This document shows, piece after piece, positions 48,696 through 57,040 of a stretch of DNA of 64,000 nt; position 1 is the stretch's first letter; each line of letters starts with the position of its first letter. The notes under the pieces are model-generated. The model was not told where the DNA came from. It did no database searches and saw only the letters and a program-made list of their open reading frames with translations. Both the position numbers and the translations under genes were made by a program. Source of the stretch: Pseudoxanthomonas sacheonensis (lineage in GTDB: Bacteria; Pseudomonadota; Gammaproteobacteria; Xanthomonadales; Xanthomonadaceae). The DNA lies in contig NZ_PDWS01000003.1 in the NCBI RefSeq assembly GCF_010093305.1, positions 96,001 to 160,000 of the forward strand. Direction: 5' to 3'.

Positions 48696-50597
48696 TCACA
48701 ACCCGCAGAAGCAATACACCAGCGCCTTGACCGGCGCGCCGTTGCGGCTGTTGGCGGCCTGTTCGACGAAGCGCAGCTGCGCGTCGGTCTCCGGCATCGC
48801 TTTGGCCAGCAGCGCGCGGGCTAAATCCGAATCCTTCAACCAGGCCGAACCGATGCGGCTGCCTGCGAAACCGCTCATGAACTGCGAGAACGGCGAAGCC
48901 ATCTTCTCGATGTAGCGCACGCGGTATTTGTCCGGCTTGCCCAGCTTGGCGCGCGCGGCGGCATCGGCGACGGCGGCTTCGAAACCGCCCAGCTCATCGA
49001 CCAGCCCGCGCTCTTTGGCCTGCGCACCGCTCCACACGCGGCCGCGTGCGATGGCGTCGATCTCTTCCACCGGCTTCTTGCGCGCGGCGGCGACCTTGCC
49101 AGTGAAATCGGCGTAGCCCTTGTCGATCACCGACTGGACCACGCGGCCCACGGCCGGATCCATCGGTCGGGTGATGTCGAAGGCGCCGGCGAAACGCGTG
49201 GTACCCACGCCGTCGGTGTGCACGCCCACCTTGTCCAGCGTGCGGGTGACATTGGGAATCAGGCCGAAGATGCCGATGGAACCGGTGATGGTCGAGGGAT
49301 CGGCGTAGATGCGGTCGGCGTTCATCGAAATCCAGTAACCGCCCGAAGCGGCCAGATCGCCCATCGACACCACCACCGGCTTGCCGGCGGCCTTCAGCGC
49401 GGCGACTTCGCGGCGGATCTCTTCCGACGGATACACGCCGCCGCCCGGGGAATCCACGCGCAGCACCACCGCCTTCACGTCCTCGTCGTCGCGCGCTTCA
49501 CGCAGCAGCGCCGAAGTGGACTTGCCGCCGATGGTGCCGGCCGGCTGTTCGCCGTCGGTGATTTCGCCTGCGGCCACCACTACGGCGACCTGCGGGCGTT
49601 CGTCGGCGATACGCACCGTTTTCGCATCCAGCTGGGCCAGGTAACCGCCCAGCGAGACGCTGCGGAAACCATTGTCCGAATCCTCGTCGGCCACGCCGCG
49701 TTCGGTCAGCAGCGTCTCCACTTCTTCCTGCGTCTTCAGTCCGTCCACGAGCTTCTGCTGCAGGGCGAATTTGGCCAGGTCGCCACCGGCGGCGGCGATG
49801 CCTTCGGGCAGGGTGTCGATGCCCGAAGCCAGTTGCTCGGGCGTCACCTTGCGGGCTTTGGCGATGTCGGCCAGGTAGCGCTGCCAGATATCGCTCATCC
49901 AGAACAGGTCGGCTTCCTTCGATTCCTTGGAAGCGGCGTCGAGGATGTACGGCTCGGCGGCGGACTTGAATTCGCCCACGCGGAACAGGTGCACGTCCAC
50001 GCCCAACTTGTCCTGCAGACCCTGGCGGTAGTACTGGCGGTAACGGCCCAGGCCTTCCAGCAGCATGCTGCCCATCGGATCGATGTAGACCTCATTGGCC
50101 TGCGCGGCCAGCAGATATTGCGACTGGTCCAGATTCTCGCCGAACGACACGATCTGCTTGCCCGAAGCGCGCAGACGCGCCAGCGCGGCGGCCACTTCGC
50201 GCATCGAGGCGTAGCCGCTGGGCTGCAGCTGGTCCACGCGCAGAAGCACGCGTTCGATCTTCTTGTCGTCCTTGGCCGCGTCGATGGCGCGGATCAGGTC
50301 GCGCAGCTGGATCTCTTCGGCGTTCTTGTCGCCGAAAGCCTTGGCCAGCGCGCGCGTGGCGGGGTCGGCGCTGTACTGCTCCACCAGCTTGCCTTCCGGC
50401 GCGATCACCAGCGTGGTCCTGTCCAGCAACGGCTTGACCCCGTTGCCGCGCCCTACCGCCGCCACGAAAATGACCAGGAACAGGAACAGCAACCCGAAGA
50501 ACAGGAAGTTGAGGATCAGCCTGCGGGTGAAATTCATCACGTTCCACAGGCCGACGAAGAAGGCGGCGATGGGACCGCGATGGACGACTTGATTCAT
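48696..50597 (-). CDS. sppA: Signal peptide peptidase SppA, long (67K) type
   Basis: This 633-residue protein has one N-terminal membrane helix (FLFFGLLFLFLVIFVAAVG, about 31-49) and two tandem SppA/S49 domains. The catalytic Lys is in FRVGEFKSAAEPY. The nucleophile Ser is in VVSMGDLAASGGYWIS with following GSIGIFG, matching the E. coli Lys/Ser dyad split over two domains. It degrades cleaved signal peptides in the inner membrane. It ends with two Cys (YCFCGL), which is unusual. Confidence 0.95.
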   Translation of the reverse strand: MNQVVHRGPIAAFFVGLWNVMNFTRRLILNFLFFGLLFLFLVIFVAAVGRGNGVKPLLDRTTLVIAPEGKLVEQYSADPATRALAKAFGDKNAEEIQLRDLIRAIDAAKDDKKIERVLLRVDQLQPSGYASMREVAAALARLRASGKQIVSFGENLDQSQYLLAAQANEVYIDPMGSMLLEGLGRYRQYYRQGLQDKLGVDVHLFRVGEFKSAAEPYILDAASKESKEADLFWMSDIWQRYLADIAKARKVTPEQLASGIDTLPEGIAAAGGDLAKFALQQKLVDGLKTQEEVETLLTERGVADEDSDNGFRSVSLGGYLAQLDAKTVRIADERPQVAVVVAAGEITDGEQPAGTIGGKSTSALLREARDDEDVKAVVLRVDSPGGGVYPSEEIRREVAALKAAGKPVVVSMGDLAASGGYWISMNADRIYADPSTITGSIGIFGLIPNVTRTLDKVGVHTDGVGTTRFAGAFDITRPMDPAVGRVVQSVIDKGYADFTGKVAAARKKPVEEIDAIARGRVWSGAQAKERGLVDELGGFEAAVADAAARAKLGKPDKYRVRYIEKMASPFSQFMSGFAGSRIGSAWLKDSDLARALLAKAMPETDAQLRFVEQAANSRNGAPVKALVYCFCGL

Positions 50598-50648
50598 GGG
50601 GGGCGAGCTCCGGATAACCGACGCCAGCTTACCGTTTGCCCGCCGCGC

Positions 50649-52046
50649 TTACATGCCCCGTAAGTCACTGCCCGGAATCTGTGAGACGGGAAGCCCCAAC
50701 AGCCGCCGGCTGCTGCGCTGGAAACGCGTGGCCATCAGTACCGCTGCGGCGGTCAGGCCCACGATCAGGCCCATCCACATGCCCTGAGGCCCCCAGCCCA
50801 GCCCCAGTCCCAATCCCGCACCCAGCGGCATGCCCAGGCCCCAGTAGGAAAGCACCGCCAGCCACATCGGTACGCGGGTGTCCTTGAGCCCGCGCAGCGC
50901 GCCGGCCGACAGCACCTGGATGCCATCGGGAAACTGGAACGCCGCCGCGTACAGCAACAGGCTGCCGGCCAGCCCCGCCACCGCCAGATCGCGCGTATAC
51001 AGCGCCACCACCGCATCGTGGCCCAGCAGCAGCGCCGTGGCCGACAATGCCTGCGTGCCCAGCACGATCACGTAGCCGGCATGCGCCGCGCGGCGGACGC
51101 CCAGCGCATCGCCCGCCCCAAGCGCATGGCCCACGCGCACGGTGGTGGCTTCGGCCACGCCCATCGGAATCATGAAACACAGCGCCGACACGTTGATCGC
51201 GATCTGGTGCGCCGCCGCCGGCACCGCGCCCAGGCGCGCGATCAGCAGCGCGGTGGCGATGAACAGACCGCCTTCCATCAGCACGGTGACGCCGATCGGC
51301 AGCCCGGTGCGCAGTAGCTGCGCGATCGGCTTCGGATGCGGACCGTCGAAACGCGCGAACAATTGCAAGTGCGAGAAACGCCTGGCATTCCACAAGTAGA
51401 GGGCGAAGGCCAGCGCCTGCGACCACATCATGATGGCCGAGGCCACGCCCAGGCCCGCCGCGCCCATTTCCGGCAATCCGAAGTGGCCGAAAGTGAAGGC
51501 GTAGCCCAGCGGCGCGAGCACCGCCAATCCGCCGAACCCGATCAGCATCGTCGGCAGGGTCCAGTGCATGCCTTCGCTCAGATAGCGCATGCAGAAGAAA
51601 AGCGTCAGCGCAGGCGCGCCCCAGCGGATGCCGTGCAGGAAGCCGCGCGCGCCGGGAATGATTTCCGGTGCGATCCCGAACGGCGCCAACGCATACGGGA
51701 CCAGGCTGAGGAAGGCGAACATCAACAACCCCAGGGCCAGGGCCAGCCACAGCGCCTGCCGGAACAGCGGACCGATCTCCGCGCGGCGTCCGGCGCCGTT
51801 CAACTGCGACACCGAAGCGGTGAGCGAGATCAGCGTGCCGATCGGCACCATCATCGGCAGCCACAACAGTGCGGTGCCGATGGTGACCGCGGCCAGCGTC
51901 TGCGTGCCGTGGTGGCCGGCGATGACGTTGTCGACGAAACCGATCAGACCGGTGGACACATGGCCCAGCACCAGCGGCAGGGCGAGCGTGGCCGTGGCGC
52001 GCACTTCGCTGCCGAAGCGCGGGAGTTGGGAAGTCTGGGGCGTCAT
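50649..52046 (-). CDS. MATE family efflux transporter
   Basis: This 465-residue protein has about twelve transmembrane helices. The NorM-like pattern is visible: LALPLVLGHVSTGLIGFVDN, LLWLPMMVPIGTLISLTAS, VTVLMEGGLFIATALLIARL and FQFPDGIQVLSAGALRGLKD in the second half. It should export cationic drugs or metabolites in exchange for Na+ or H+. It is transcribed away from sppA by a short 51-base gap on the same strand. Confidence 0.93.
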   Translation of the reverse strand: MTPQTSQLPRFGSEVRATATLALPLVLGHVSTGLIGFVDNVIAGHHGTQTLAAVTIGTALLWLPMMVPIGTLISLTASVSQLNGAGRRAEIGPLFRQALWLALALGLLMFAFLSLVPYALAPFGIAPEIIPGARGFLHGIRWGAPALTLFFCMRYLSEGMHWTLPTMLIGFGGLAVLAPLGYAFTFGHFGLPEMGAAGLGVASAIMMWSQALAFALYLWNARRFSHLQLFARFDGPHPKPIAQLLRTGLPIGVTVLMEGGLFIATALLIARLGAVPAAAHQIAINVSALCFMIPMGVAEATTVRVGHALGAGDALGVRRAAHAGYVIVLGTQALSATALLLGHDAVVALYTRDLAVAGLAGSLLLYAAAFQFPDGIQVLSAGALRGLKDTRVPMWLAVLSYWGLGMPLGAGLGLGLGWGPQGMWMGLIVGLTAAAVLMATRFQRSSRRLLGLPVSQIPGSDLRGM

Positions 52047-52117
52047 GGAAACGATCTTTACGACTGCGGTCGCGCGGACGCGCTGGCACCGGGTCGGAGG
52101 GCCCGGTAGTCTAGGGC

Positions 52118-52465
52118 ATGTCCGTCGTATATGAAGTCAATTTACCGGTCATGTCCGTCATTTACGAAGTCAACTTGGCCGTCGACCGCGAAATCGCCGC
52201 CGAATATCGCGACTGGCTGATCGCGCACGTGCAGGAAATGCTCGCACTGCCCGGCTTCACCGGCGCGCGCCTGATGGAAACCGCACCGGACCAGGCCGAC
52301 GCCGCGGAAACCGTCTTCTGCACCCAGTACGAACTGGTCGATCAAAGCGCGCTCGACGAATACCTGCGCCTGCATTCGGCCCGCATGCGCGCCGACGGGA
52401 TCAACCGCTTCGGCGACCGGTTCCGCTCCACGCGCCGCGTATTGCGCGACCTGGGCCGCTACTGA
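52118..52465 (+). CDS. DUF4286 family protein with duplicated N-terminus
   Basis: This protein has 115 residues from ATG 52118, or 104 from ATG 52151. The family body is VDREIAAEYRDWLIAHVQEM, LPGFTGARLME and the C-terminal YLRLHSARMRADGINRFGDR. The first eleven codons occur twice in tandem: MSVVYEVNLPV then MSVIYEVNLAV. TAGGGC before the first ATG is a better ribosome site than anything before the second. DUF4286 proteins resemble dimeric alpha/beta-barrel monooxygenase-like folds; function is unknown. The 3' end overlaps the convergent DUF3106 gene by 7 bases. Confidence 0.82.
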   Translation: MSVVYEVNLPVMSVIYEVNLAVDREIAAEYRDWLIAHVQEMLALPGFTGARLMETAPDQADAAETVFCTQYELVDQSALDEYLRLHSARMRADGINRFGDRFRSTRRVLRDLGRY

Positions 52466-53118
52466 TCCAGTTTTCCCCTCAGCCAGGCGGCCGTCTGCGC
52501 CGGGGATACCGACAACAGCTCGCTGCGCAGCGCCTGCCGGTCCTGCGGCGGCGTGCGCTGCGCCAGCACGGCAAGGTCGGCGCGCTGCTGCGCATCCATG
52601 CTCCGCAGCCTGGCCAGCAGCGCCAGACGCTGCGGTGCGGAAACGTAGGCCAGCAGCGGATGCAGCGAGGGATAGTCGCGTCCCAGCACCGGCCCCAACC
52701 TCCAGCCACGCTGGTGCACGTCGTCCAGCGCATCGAACTGCGCGCGCAATGCCTGCTTGCGTTCCGGCGGAAACGCATCGACCTGGGCCGCCAGCGCGCG
52801 CAGGCTGTCGCGTTCGCCGGCCTCGAGCTGCAGCCAGGCCTGGTAGCGCGCGCGGCGTTCCTCGCGTTCGCCGAGCGGCAACGCGTTCCAGGCGGCCAAG
52901 CGCTGCCCGAACTGCACGCGCTGCTCGGGCGTCATCGCTTGCAGCCGCGCCTGCCGCTCGGGCCGGGCCAGGGTGCCTGGAGCCGTTGCGGCGTCCGCCC
53001 CGGCCGCTGGAACGGACGCGGCATGCAGCGATACGGCGGTCAGCAATGCAGCCAGAATCACGACGGCGCGACCTTTTGCCGAGCCGTTGTTTGCCGGCGA
53101 CCGATCAGAACTGCGCAT
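52459..53118 (-). CDS. DUF3106 family secreted protein
   Basis: From ATG 53118 the protein has 219 residues: a signal peptide (VVILAALLTAVSLHAASV) and then several short repeats of the DUF3106 type (LQAMTPEQRVQFGQRLAAWN; LPLGEREERRARYQAWLQL; FPPERKQALRAQFDAL; MDAQQRADLAVLAQRTPPQD). Charged helical repeats of this kind recall metal- or stress-sensing periplasmic proteins, but function is unknown. Its start overlaps the end of the upstream sigma-like membrane protein by 14 bases, so the two are coupled. Confidence 0.82.
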   Translation of the reverse strand: MRSSDRSPANNGSAKGRAVVILAALLTAVSLHAASVPAAGADAATAPGTLARPERQARLQAMTPEQRVQFGQRLAAWNALPLGEREERRARYQAWLQLEAGERDSLRALAAQVDAFPPERKQALRAQFDALDDVHQRGWRLGPVLGRDYPSLHPLLAYVSAPQRLALLARLRSMDAQQRADLAVLAQRTPPQDRQALRSELLSVSPAQTAAWLRGKLDQ

Positions 53119-54115
53119 CGGTCGTCTCCGTTCCCGTGGCCTTCGACGGAGCTTCCGCTCCGGCCTTGTCTTCGGACGCATCTTCGGCAGCGTCCGACGG
53201 CGCGCTGGCGCCAGCCGCGTACCAGGCCAGGAAATCGGCATCGCGCGCGATCGCTTCGTCCTGCGGTTCGAGCACCAGTTCGAAGTCCGGATGCGTGAGC
53301 AAGGCCGTGGCCGCATCGAACTTCGCCGCAGGGGCTTGTTCGGGCAGATCTTCGCTGGTGATTTCCACGCTGTCCTGCAGGCGCTGGACGCCGTTCTCGC
53401 GATTGGCGCCAGCGCTGCGCGCGGCCTGCCATTGCGGCCACCACCAGGTCGCCGCCAGCGCGGCCGCGCACAGCACAAGCACCAGTGCCACCCACGGCCA
53501 GCGGCGGCGCCTCGGTCGCGCCTCGACCGGCGCTGCGGAAAAGGTCGCGGGCGCAGGACGTTCGAGCCGCGTGCCCAGGATGGCCGCTTCGCGCAAGCGC
53601 GCCAGACGCGCCAGGCGCTGCGGCGGCAGATCGCGCAACAGCGACTGGATCGCTTCGGCCAACGCGCGCCAGGCCGAAGCATCCGGTTGTCCGCCGGCGT
53701 CGCGCGGGCATGCCGAAGCGAGCGCTTGCCGATGGACTTCCGGGGCGATGCACAGCACCGCCGCGGCCTCTTCCTCCGGCAGGCCCGCCGCCAGACGCAG
53801 CAGCAGCGCCTGCCGGGGCAGCGGCTGCAATCCGGACAGCGTTTGGACTCCCGCCGGCCACCGCGCCGTCGCTGCGGACTGGCGCAACTGCGGAGTCGCC
53901 GCCAGCAGGGTCCAGAAGCGCCGCGGCCACTCGGCCATGGGCAAGGTACCGGCATGGTTGCGGAACGCGCGCATGGCGGCCGCCAGAGCGTCGTCGCCCG
54001 CCTCGCGGTCGCCGCACTGGAGTTCGGCGAACAGTGCGCCCCGGCGTTCGACGCCACGCAGGAAAGCGGAGAGCGCGGCCGGCACGGACGCGGCATCGTT
54101 CAAATTGCTGGGCAT
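53105..54115 (-). CDS. Sigma-factor-like protein with a transmembrane segment
   Basis: This 336-residue protein has an N-terminal region like ECF sigma region 2 (GALFAELQCGDREAGDDALA, then EWPRRFWTLLAATP). A region-4-like helix set follows (LPRQALLLRLAAGLPEEEAA, then AAVLCIAPEVHRQAL). One transmembrane helix (WPWVALVLVLCAAALAATWW, about residues 201-220) precedes an acidic, Ala-rich C-terminal domain (FDAATALLTHPDFELVLEPQ). Together these suggest a membrane-tethered or degenerate sigma factor, or an anti-sigma-like regulator. It is coupled to the DUF3106 gene. The sigma resemblance is by eye only. Confidence 0.6.
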   Translation of the reverse strand: MPSNLNDAASVPAALSAFLRGVERRGALFAELQCGDREAGDDALAAAMRAFRNHAGTLPMAEWPRRFWTLLAATPQLRQSAATARWPAGVQTLSGLQPLPRQALLLRLAAGLPEEEAAAVLCIAPEVHRQALASACPRDAGGQPDASAWRALAEAIQSLLRDLPPQRLARLARLREAAILGTRLERPAPATFSAAPVEARPRRRRWPWVALVLVLCAAALAATWWWPQWQAARSAGANRENGVQRLQDSVEITSEDLPEQAPAAKFDAATALLTHPDFELVLEPQDEAIARDADFLAWYAAGASAPSDAAEDASEDKAGAEAPSKATGTETTDAQF

Positions 54116-54573
54116 CTTGGAACCGGGGGATTCGTCGCCGCATCATAGCCGCGCTCAGGCATTTCCCAAGCGCAAAATGCTCCTTGACAGATTTCCAAAA
54201 CCTGCTCTCCCAAGCGCCATAAGGCTTTGCGCCAAAACACGTTGTGCACAGCCGTCATTCGAACGTCACATGCCTGTCCGCAGTCAGGCCCGGCGTTCGC
54301 ATTACAATCCTGTTTCACGGCCAACTTGCTGATATTTATGAAGTTAATGGCGTTGGCGTTTTTTTAGCCAACCTCACGCCGAAGCTTGCTGCAAGCCTCC
54401 GGAAGCGTGGAGCAAGGCTTTGATGCACAGTTTTATCCACAGACCATGTGGATAAAGCAGAATCTCCAAGCACGGCGGCGACTTGCGTGATTTTCGTCAC
54501 CTCCCAAGTAGCAATGACGTGCAACTGCAGCACGCCTCGCGAGGGGCTTGCGGCGGTCGGTAAACTGGAGCCG
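54116..54573. other. 458-base gap before priA, AT-rich, with DnaA boxes
   Basis: No gene. The middle (54300-54370) is AT-rich, with a run of seven T. Sequences matching or close to the DnaA box occur at 54242-54250 (TTGTGCACA), 54421-54429 (TGATGCACA) and the perfect inverted pair at 54433-54455. It should hold the priA promoter and that of the sigma-like gene. Confidence 0.55.
54433..54455. promoter_or_regulatory. Inverted pair of consensus DnaA boxes
   Basis: TTATCCACA (54433-54441) and TGTGGATAA (54447-54455) are both exact consensus DnaA boxes, facing each other across GACCA. They lie 119 bases before the priA start, so DnaA may regulate priA, or the site may titrate DnaA. Confidence 0.65.
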
Positions 54574-56922
54574 ATGCGCTCCGATGCCACCCTCCAGGTC
54601 GTCCTGCCCCTGCCCCTGCCGCAGTGGTTCGACTATCTGCCGCCGCCCGGTCATTCGCCCGGCGCCGACGACATCGGCAAACGGGTGAGAGTGCCGTTCG
54701 GTTCGCGCGAAATGACCGGTGTGGTGGCTGGCATCGGCATGGCGACCGGCGACGGACCGGAACTGCGCCAGGTTCTGGAATTGCTGGATGCGGCCCCGCT
54801 GCTGCACGGCGAGCTGTTGGCTTCCCTGCGCTGGCTGGCGCGTTACACGCATGCGCCCCTGGGCGAGGTGCTGGGCACCGCGCTGCCGACGCTGCTTCGT
54901 CAGGGCGAGCCAATGCCGGACACGCACGCCTGGGCTTGGCGACTGACCGAAGCGGGAGCCACCGGCAGGGAGCGACTGCGGCAGGGCACTCGGCCGCGCC
55001 AGTTCGCAGACCTGTTGCAGACCGGTGCGCGCGATGAGGACAGCCTGGATTTGCAGATGGAGAGCTGGCGCACTGCGGCGCGCGCATTGACAAAGCGCGG
55101 GCTGGCCGAACGCGTGGCGGTGCCCGCTTCGACTCTGGCGCCGTCGCCGCAAAAGGGACCCGACCTGCATGCGGAACAGCAGGCGGCGGTGGACGCGATC
55201 CTGGCCACGCGCGGTTTCGCGCCGCTGCTGCTGGACGGCGTGACCGGCAGCGGCAAGACCGAGGTCTACCTGCATGCGATCGCCGATTGCCTGCGGCGCG
55301 GCAAGCAGGCGCTGGTACTGGTGCCGGAGATCGGCCTGACTCCGCAGACCCTGGCGCGCTTCCGGCAACGCCTGGGCGTGCCGGTGCTGGCGCTGCATTC
55401 GGGCTTGAACGACAACGCGCGCGCGCGCGGCTGGGCCGCGTTCGCGCGCGGCGAGGCACGGGTGGCGGTAGGCACGCGCTCGGCCGTGTTCACGCCGTTG
55501 CCCGACGCGGGCCTGATCATCGTCGACGAAGAGCACGACGGCAGCTACAAGCAGCAGGACGGCATGCGCTACCACGCGCGCGATTTCGCATTGGTGCGCG
55601 GCAAGGCGCTGGACGTGCCGGTAATCCTGGGCAGCGCCACGCCGTCGCTGGAATCGCTGCACAACGCCCTTGGCGGACGTTACGCGCACTTGCGGCTAAG
55701 CCAGCGTGCGGGCGACGCGAAACCGCCCTCGGTGCGCGTGCAGGACCTGCGCAAGCGTCCGCTCGAAGCGGGATTGTCCGCCGAAACCATGGCCGCGATC
55801 TCCGCCGCGCTGGAGGCGGGCGGACAAGTGCTGGTGTTCAAGAACCGCCGCGGTTACGCGCCGGTATTGATGTGCCACGACTGCGGCTGGAGCGCGCAAT
55901 GCAAACGCTGCGGCACGCCGGCCAGGAGCTCGCCGATGACCGTGCACGGCGCCGGACGCCGGTTGCAATGCCATCACTGCGGCGCGCGCCAGGCCGTGCC
56001 GCCCGCATGTCCGGATTGCGGCGGACTGGCGTTGCAGCCGCAGGGCGTTGGCACCGAGCGCATCGAAGAAGCGCTGATGGAAAAATTCGCCGGTACGCCG
56101 GTGTTGCGCATCGACCGCAGCACCACCCAGCGCCGCGATGCGCTGGACGGCCATCTGCAAAAGCTGGGCGACCGCCCCGGCATCCTGATCGGCACGCAGA
56201 TCCTGGCCAAGGGCCACGACTTGCCGCATCTGACCCTGGTGGTGGTGGTCGGCGTGGACGAAGGATTGTTCTCGGCCGACTTCCGCGCGGGCGAAAAACT
56301 CGCCCAGCAACTCATCCAGGTCGCAGGTCGCGCAGGACGCGCGCAGAAACCCGGAGAAGTTTGGCTGCAGACCCACCACCCCGACCATCCTCTGCTCAAC
56401 ACGCTCATCAATGGCGGTTACCACGCCTTCGCACAGGGCGAATTGGAGCAGCGCCGGGCCGCGGGATTCCCGCCGTTCGCGCATCTGGCTTTGTTGCGTG
56501 CGGAAGCCAAGCATATCGATGCGGCGAACGCATTTCTGCATGCCGTCAAGTCGGTGTTCCCCTCTCCCATTGGGAGAAGGTGGCGCGAAGCGCCGGATGA
56601 GGGTGCGGCGAAGCAGCAATTGCCGAACCGCCCGCGGCCTTCCAACATCCCCATTCCGCCGTACCCTCTCCCCAACCCTCAGCCGCTTGAGGCGGCTTCG
56701 ATTCCCGACGGGAGAGGGGCTTTGAACGTCGAAATCCAGGGGCCAATCCCCGCTCCCATGTCACGGCGCGCCGGCATGCACCGTGCGCAGCTTCTGCTGT
56801 CCTCGCCCAGCCGCCGCGAACTGCATGCGTTGCTGGATGCCGCGTTGCCCGCTATCTACGAACTGCCCGAAGCGCGCAAGACGCGCTGGTCGCTGGATGT
56901 GGACCCGCTGGATCTTTACTGA
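54574..56922 (+). CDS. priA: Primosomal protein N' (replication restart helicase PriA)
   Basis: From ATG 54574 the protein has 782 residues (E. coli 732). The 3'-DNA-binding domain begins LQVVLPLPLPQWFDY. The helicase shows Walker A DGVTGSGKTEVYL (about 220-232), VLVPEIGLTPQT, GTRSAVFTPL and DEEHDGSYKQQD. The zinc-binding cysteines follow (LMCHDCGWSAQCKRCGTPAR; LQCHHCGARQ; ACPDCGG), then IAVAGRAGRA-type motif VAGRAGRAQKPGEVW. Near residues 660-715 the frame passes through an interspersed repeat rich in Pro/Arg (PSPIGRRWREAPDEGAAKQQ), absent from ordinary PriA, before GPIPAPMSRRAGMHRAQLLL resumes. GGAG before the ATG supports the start. Confidence 0.95.
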   Translation: MRSDATLQVVLPLPLPQWFDYLPPPGHSPGADDIGKRVRVPFGSREMTGVVAGIGMATGDGPELRQVLELLDAAPLLHGELLASLRWLARYTHAPLGEVLGTALPTLLRQGEPMPDTHAWAWRLTEAGATGRERLRQGTRPRQFADLLQTGARDEDSLDLQMESWRTAARALTKRGLAERVAVPASTLAPSPQKGPDLHAEQQAAVDAILATRGFAPLLLDGVTGSGKTEVYLHAIADCLRRGKQALVLVPEIGLTPQTLARFRQRLGVPVLALHSGLNDNARARGWAAFARGEARVAVGTRSAVFTPLPDAGLIIVDEEHDGSYKQQDGMRYHARDFALVRGKALDVPVILGSATPSLESLHNALGGRYAHLRLSQRAGDAKPPSVRVQDLRKRPLEAGLSAETMAAISAALEAGGQVLVFKNRRGYAPVLMCHDCGWSAQCKRCGTPARSSPMTVHGAGRRLQCHHCGARQAVPPACPDCGGLALQPQGVGTERIEEALMEKFAGTPVLRIDRSTTQRRDALDGHLQKLGDRPGILIGTQILAKGHDLPHLTLVVVVGVDEGLFSADFRAGEKLAQQLIQVAGRAGRAQKPGEVWLQTHHPDHPLLNTLINGGYHAFAQGELEQRRAAGFPPFAHLALLRAEAKHIDAANAFLHAVKSVFPSPIGRRWREAPDEGAAKQQLPNRPRPSNIPIPPYPLPNPQPLEAASIPDGRGALNVEIQGPIPAPMSRRAGMHRAQLLLSSPSRRELHALLDAALPAIYELPEARKTRWSLDVDPLDLY
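56560..56720. repeat. Interspersed palindromic repeats read in frame within priA
   Basis: The first element (56560-56611) holds the palindrome TCTCCCA-T-TGGGAGA, then GGCGCGAAGCGCC and GGATGAGGG. Bases 56572-56603 match 47484-47515 inverted in 31 of 32 positions. The second (56662-56720) begins CCCTCTCCCC, contains AGCCGC/GGCGGCT and ends GGGAGAGGGG. Both lie in the priA reading frame without a stop. Confidence 0.85.
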
Positions 56923-57040
56923 TGGCGCAGCAGTCGCTCGATTCCCATATCGGCCTTGCCCATCGGCGCGCATCGCCCGCGCCTCCGTTCCATGTCCATG
57001 AAATAATGCGTTTCATGGAAACCTCCAGAGCGCTTTCCCC

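Noticed and set aside
54116..54573. Chromosomal replication origin
   Set aside because: DnaA boxes and AT-rich DNA are present, but dnaA, dnaN, rpmH or gidA are not nearby and the box number is small; a regulatory site is more likely.
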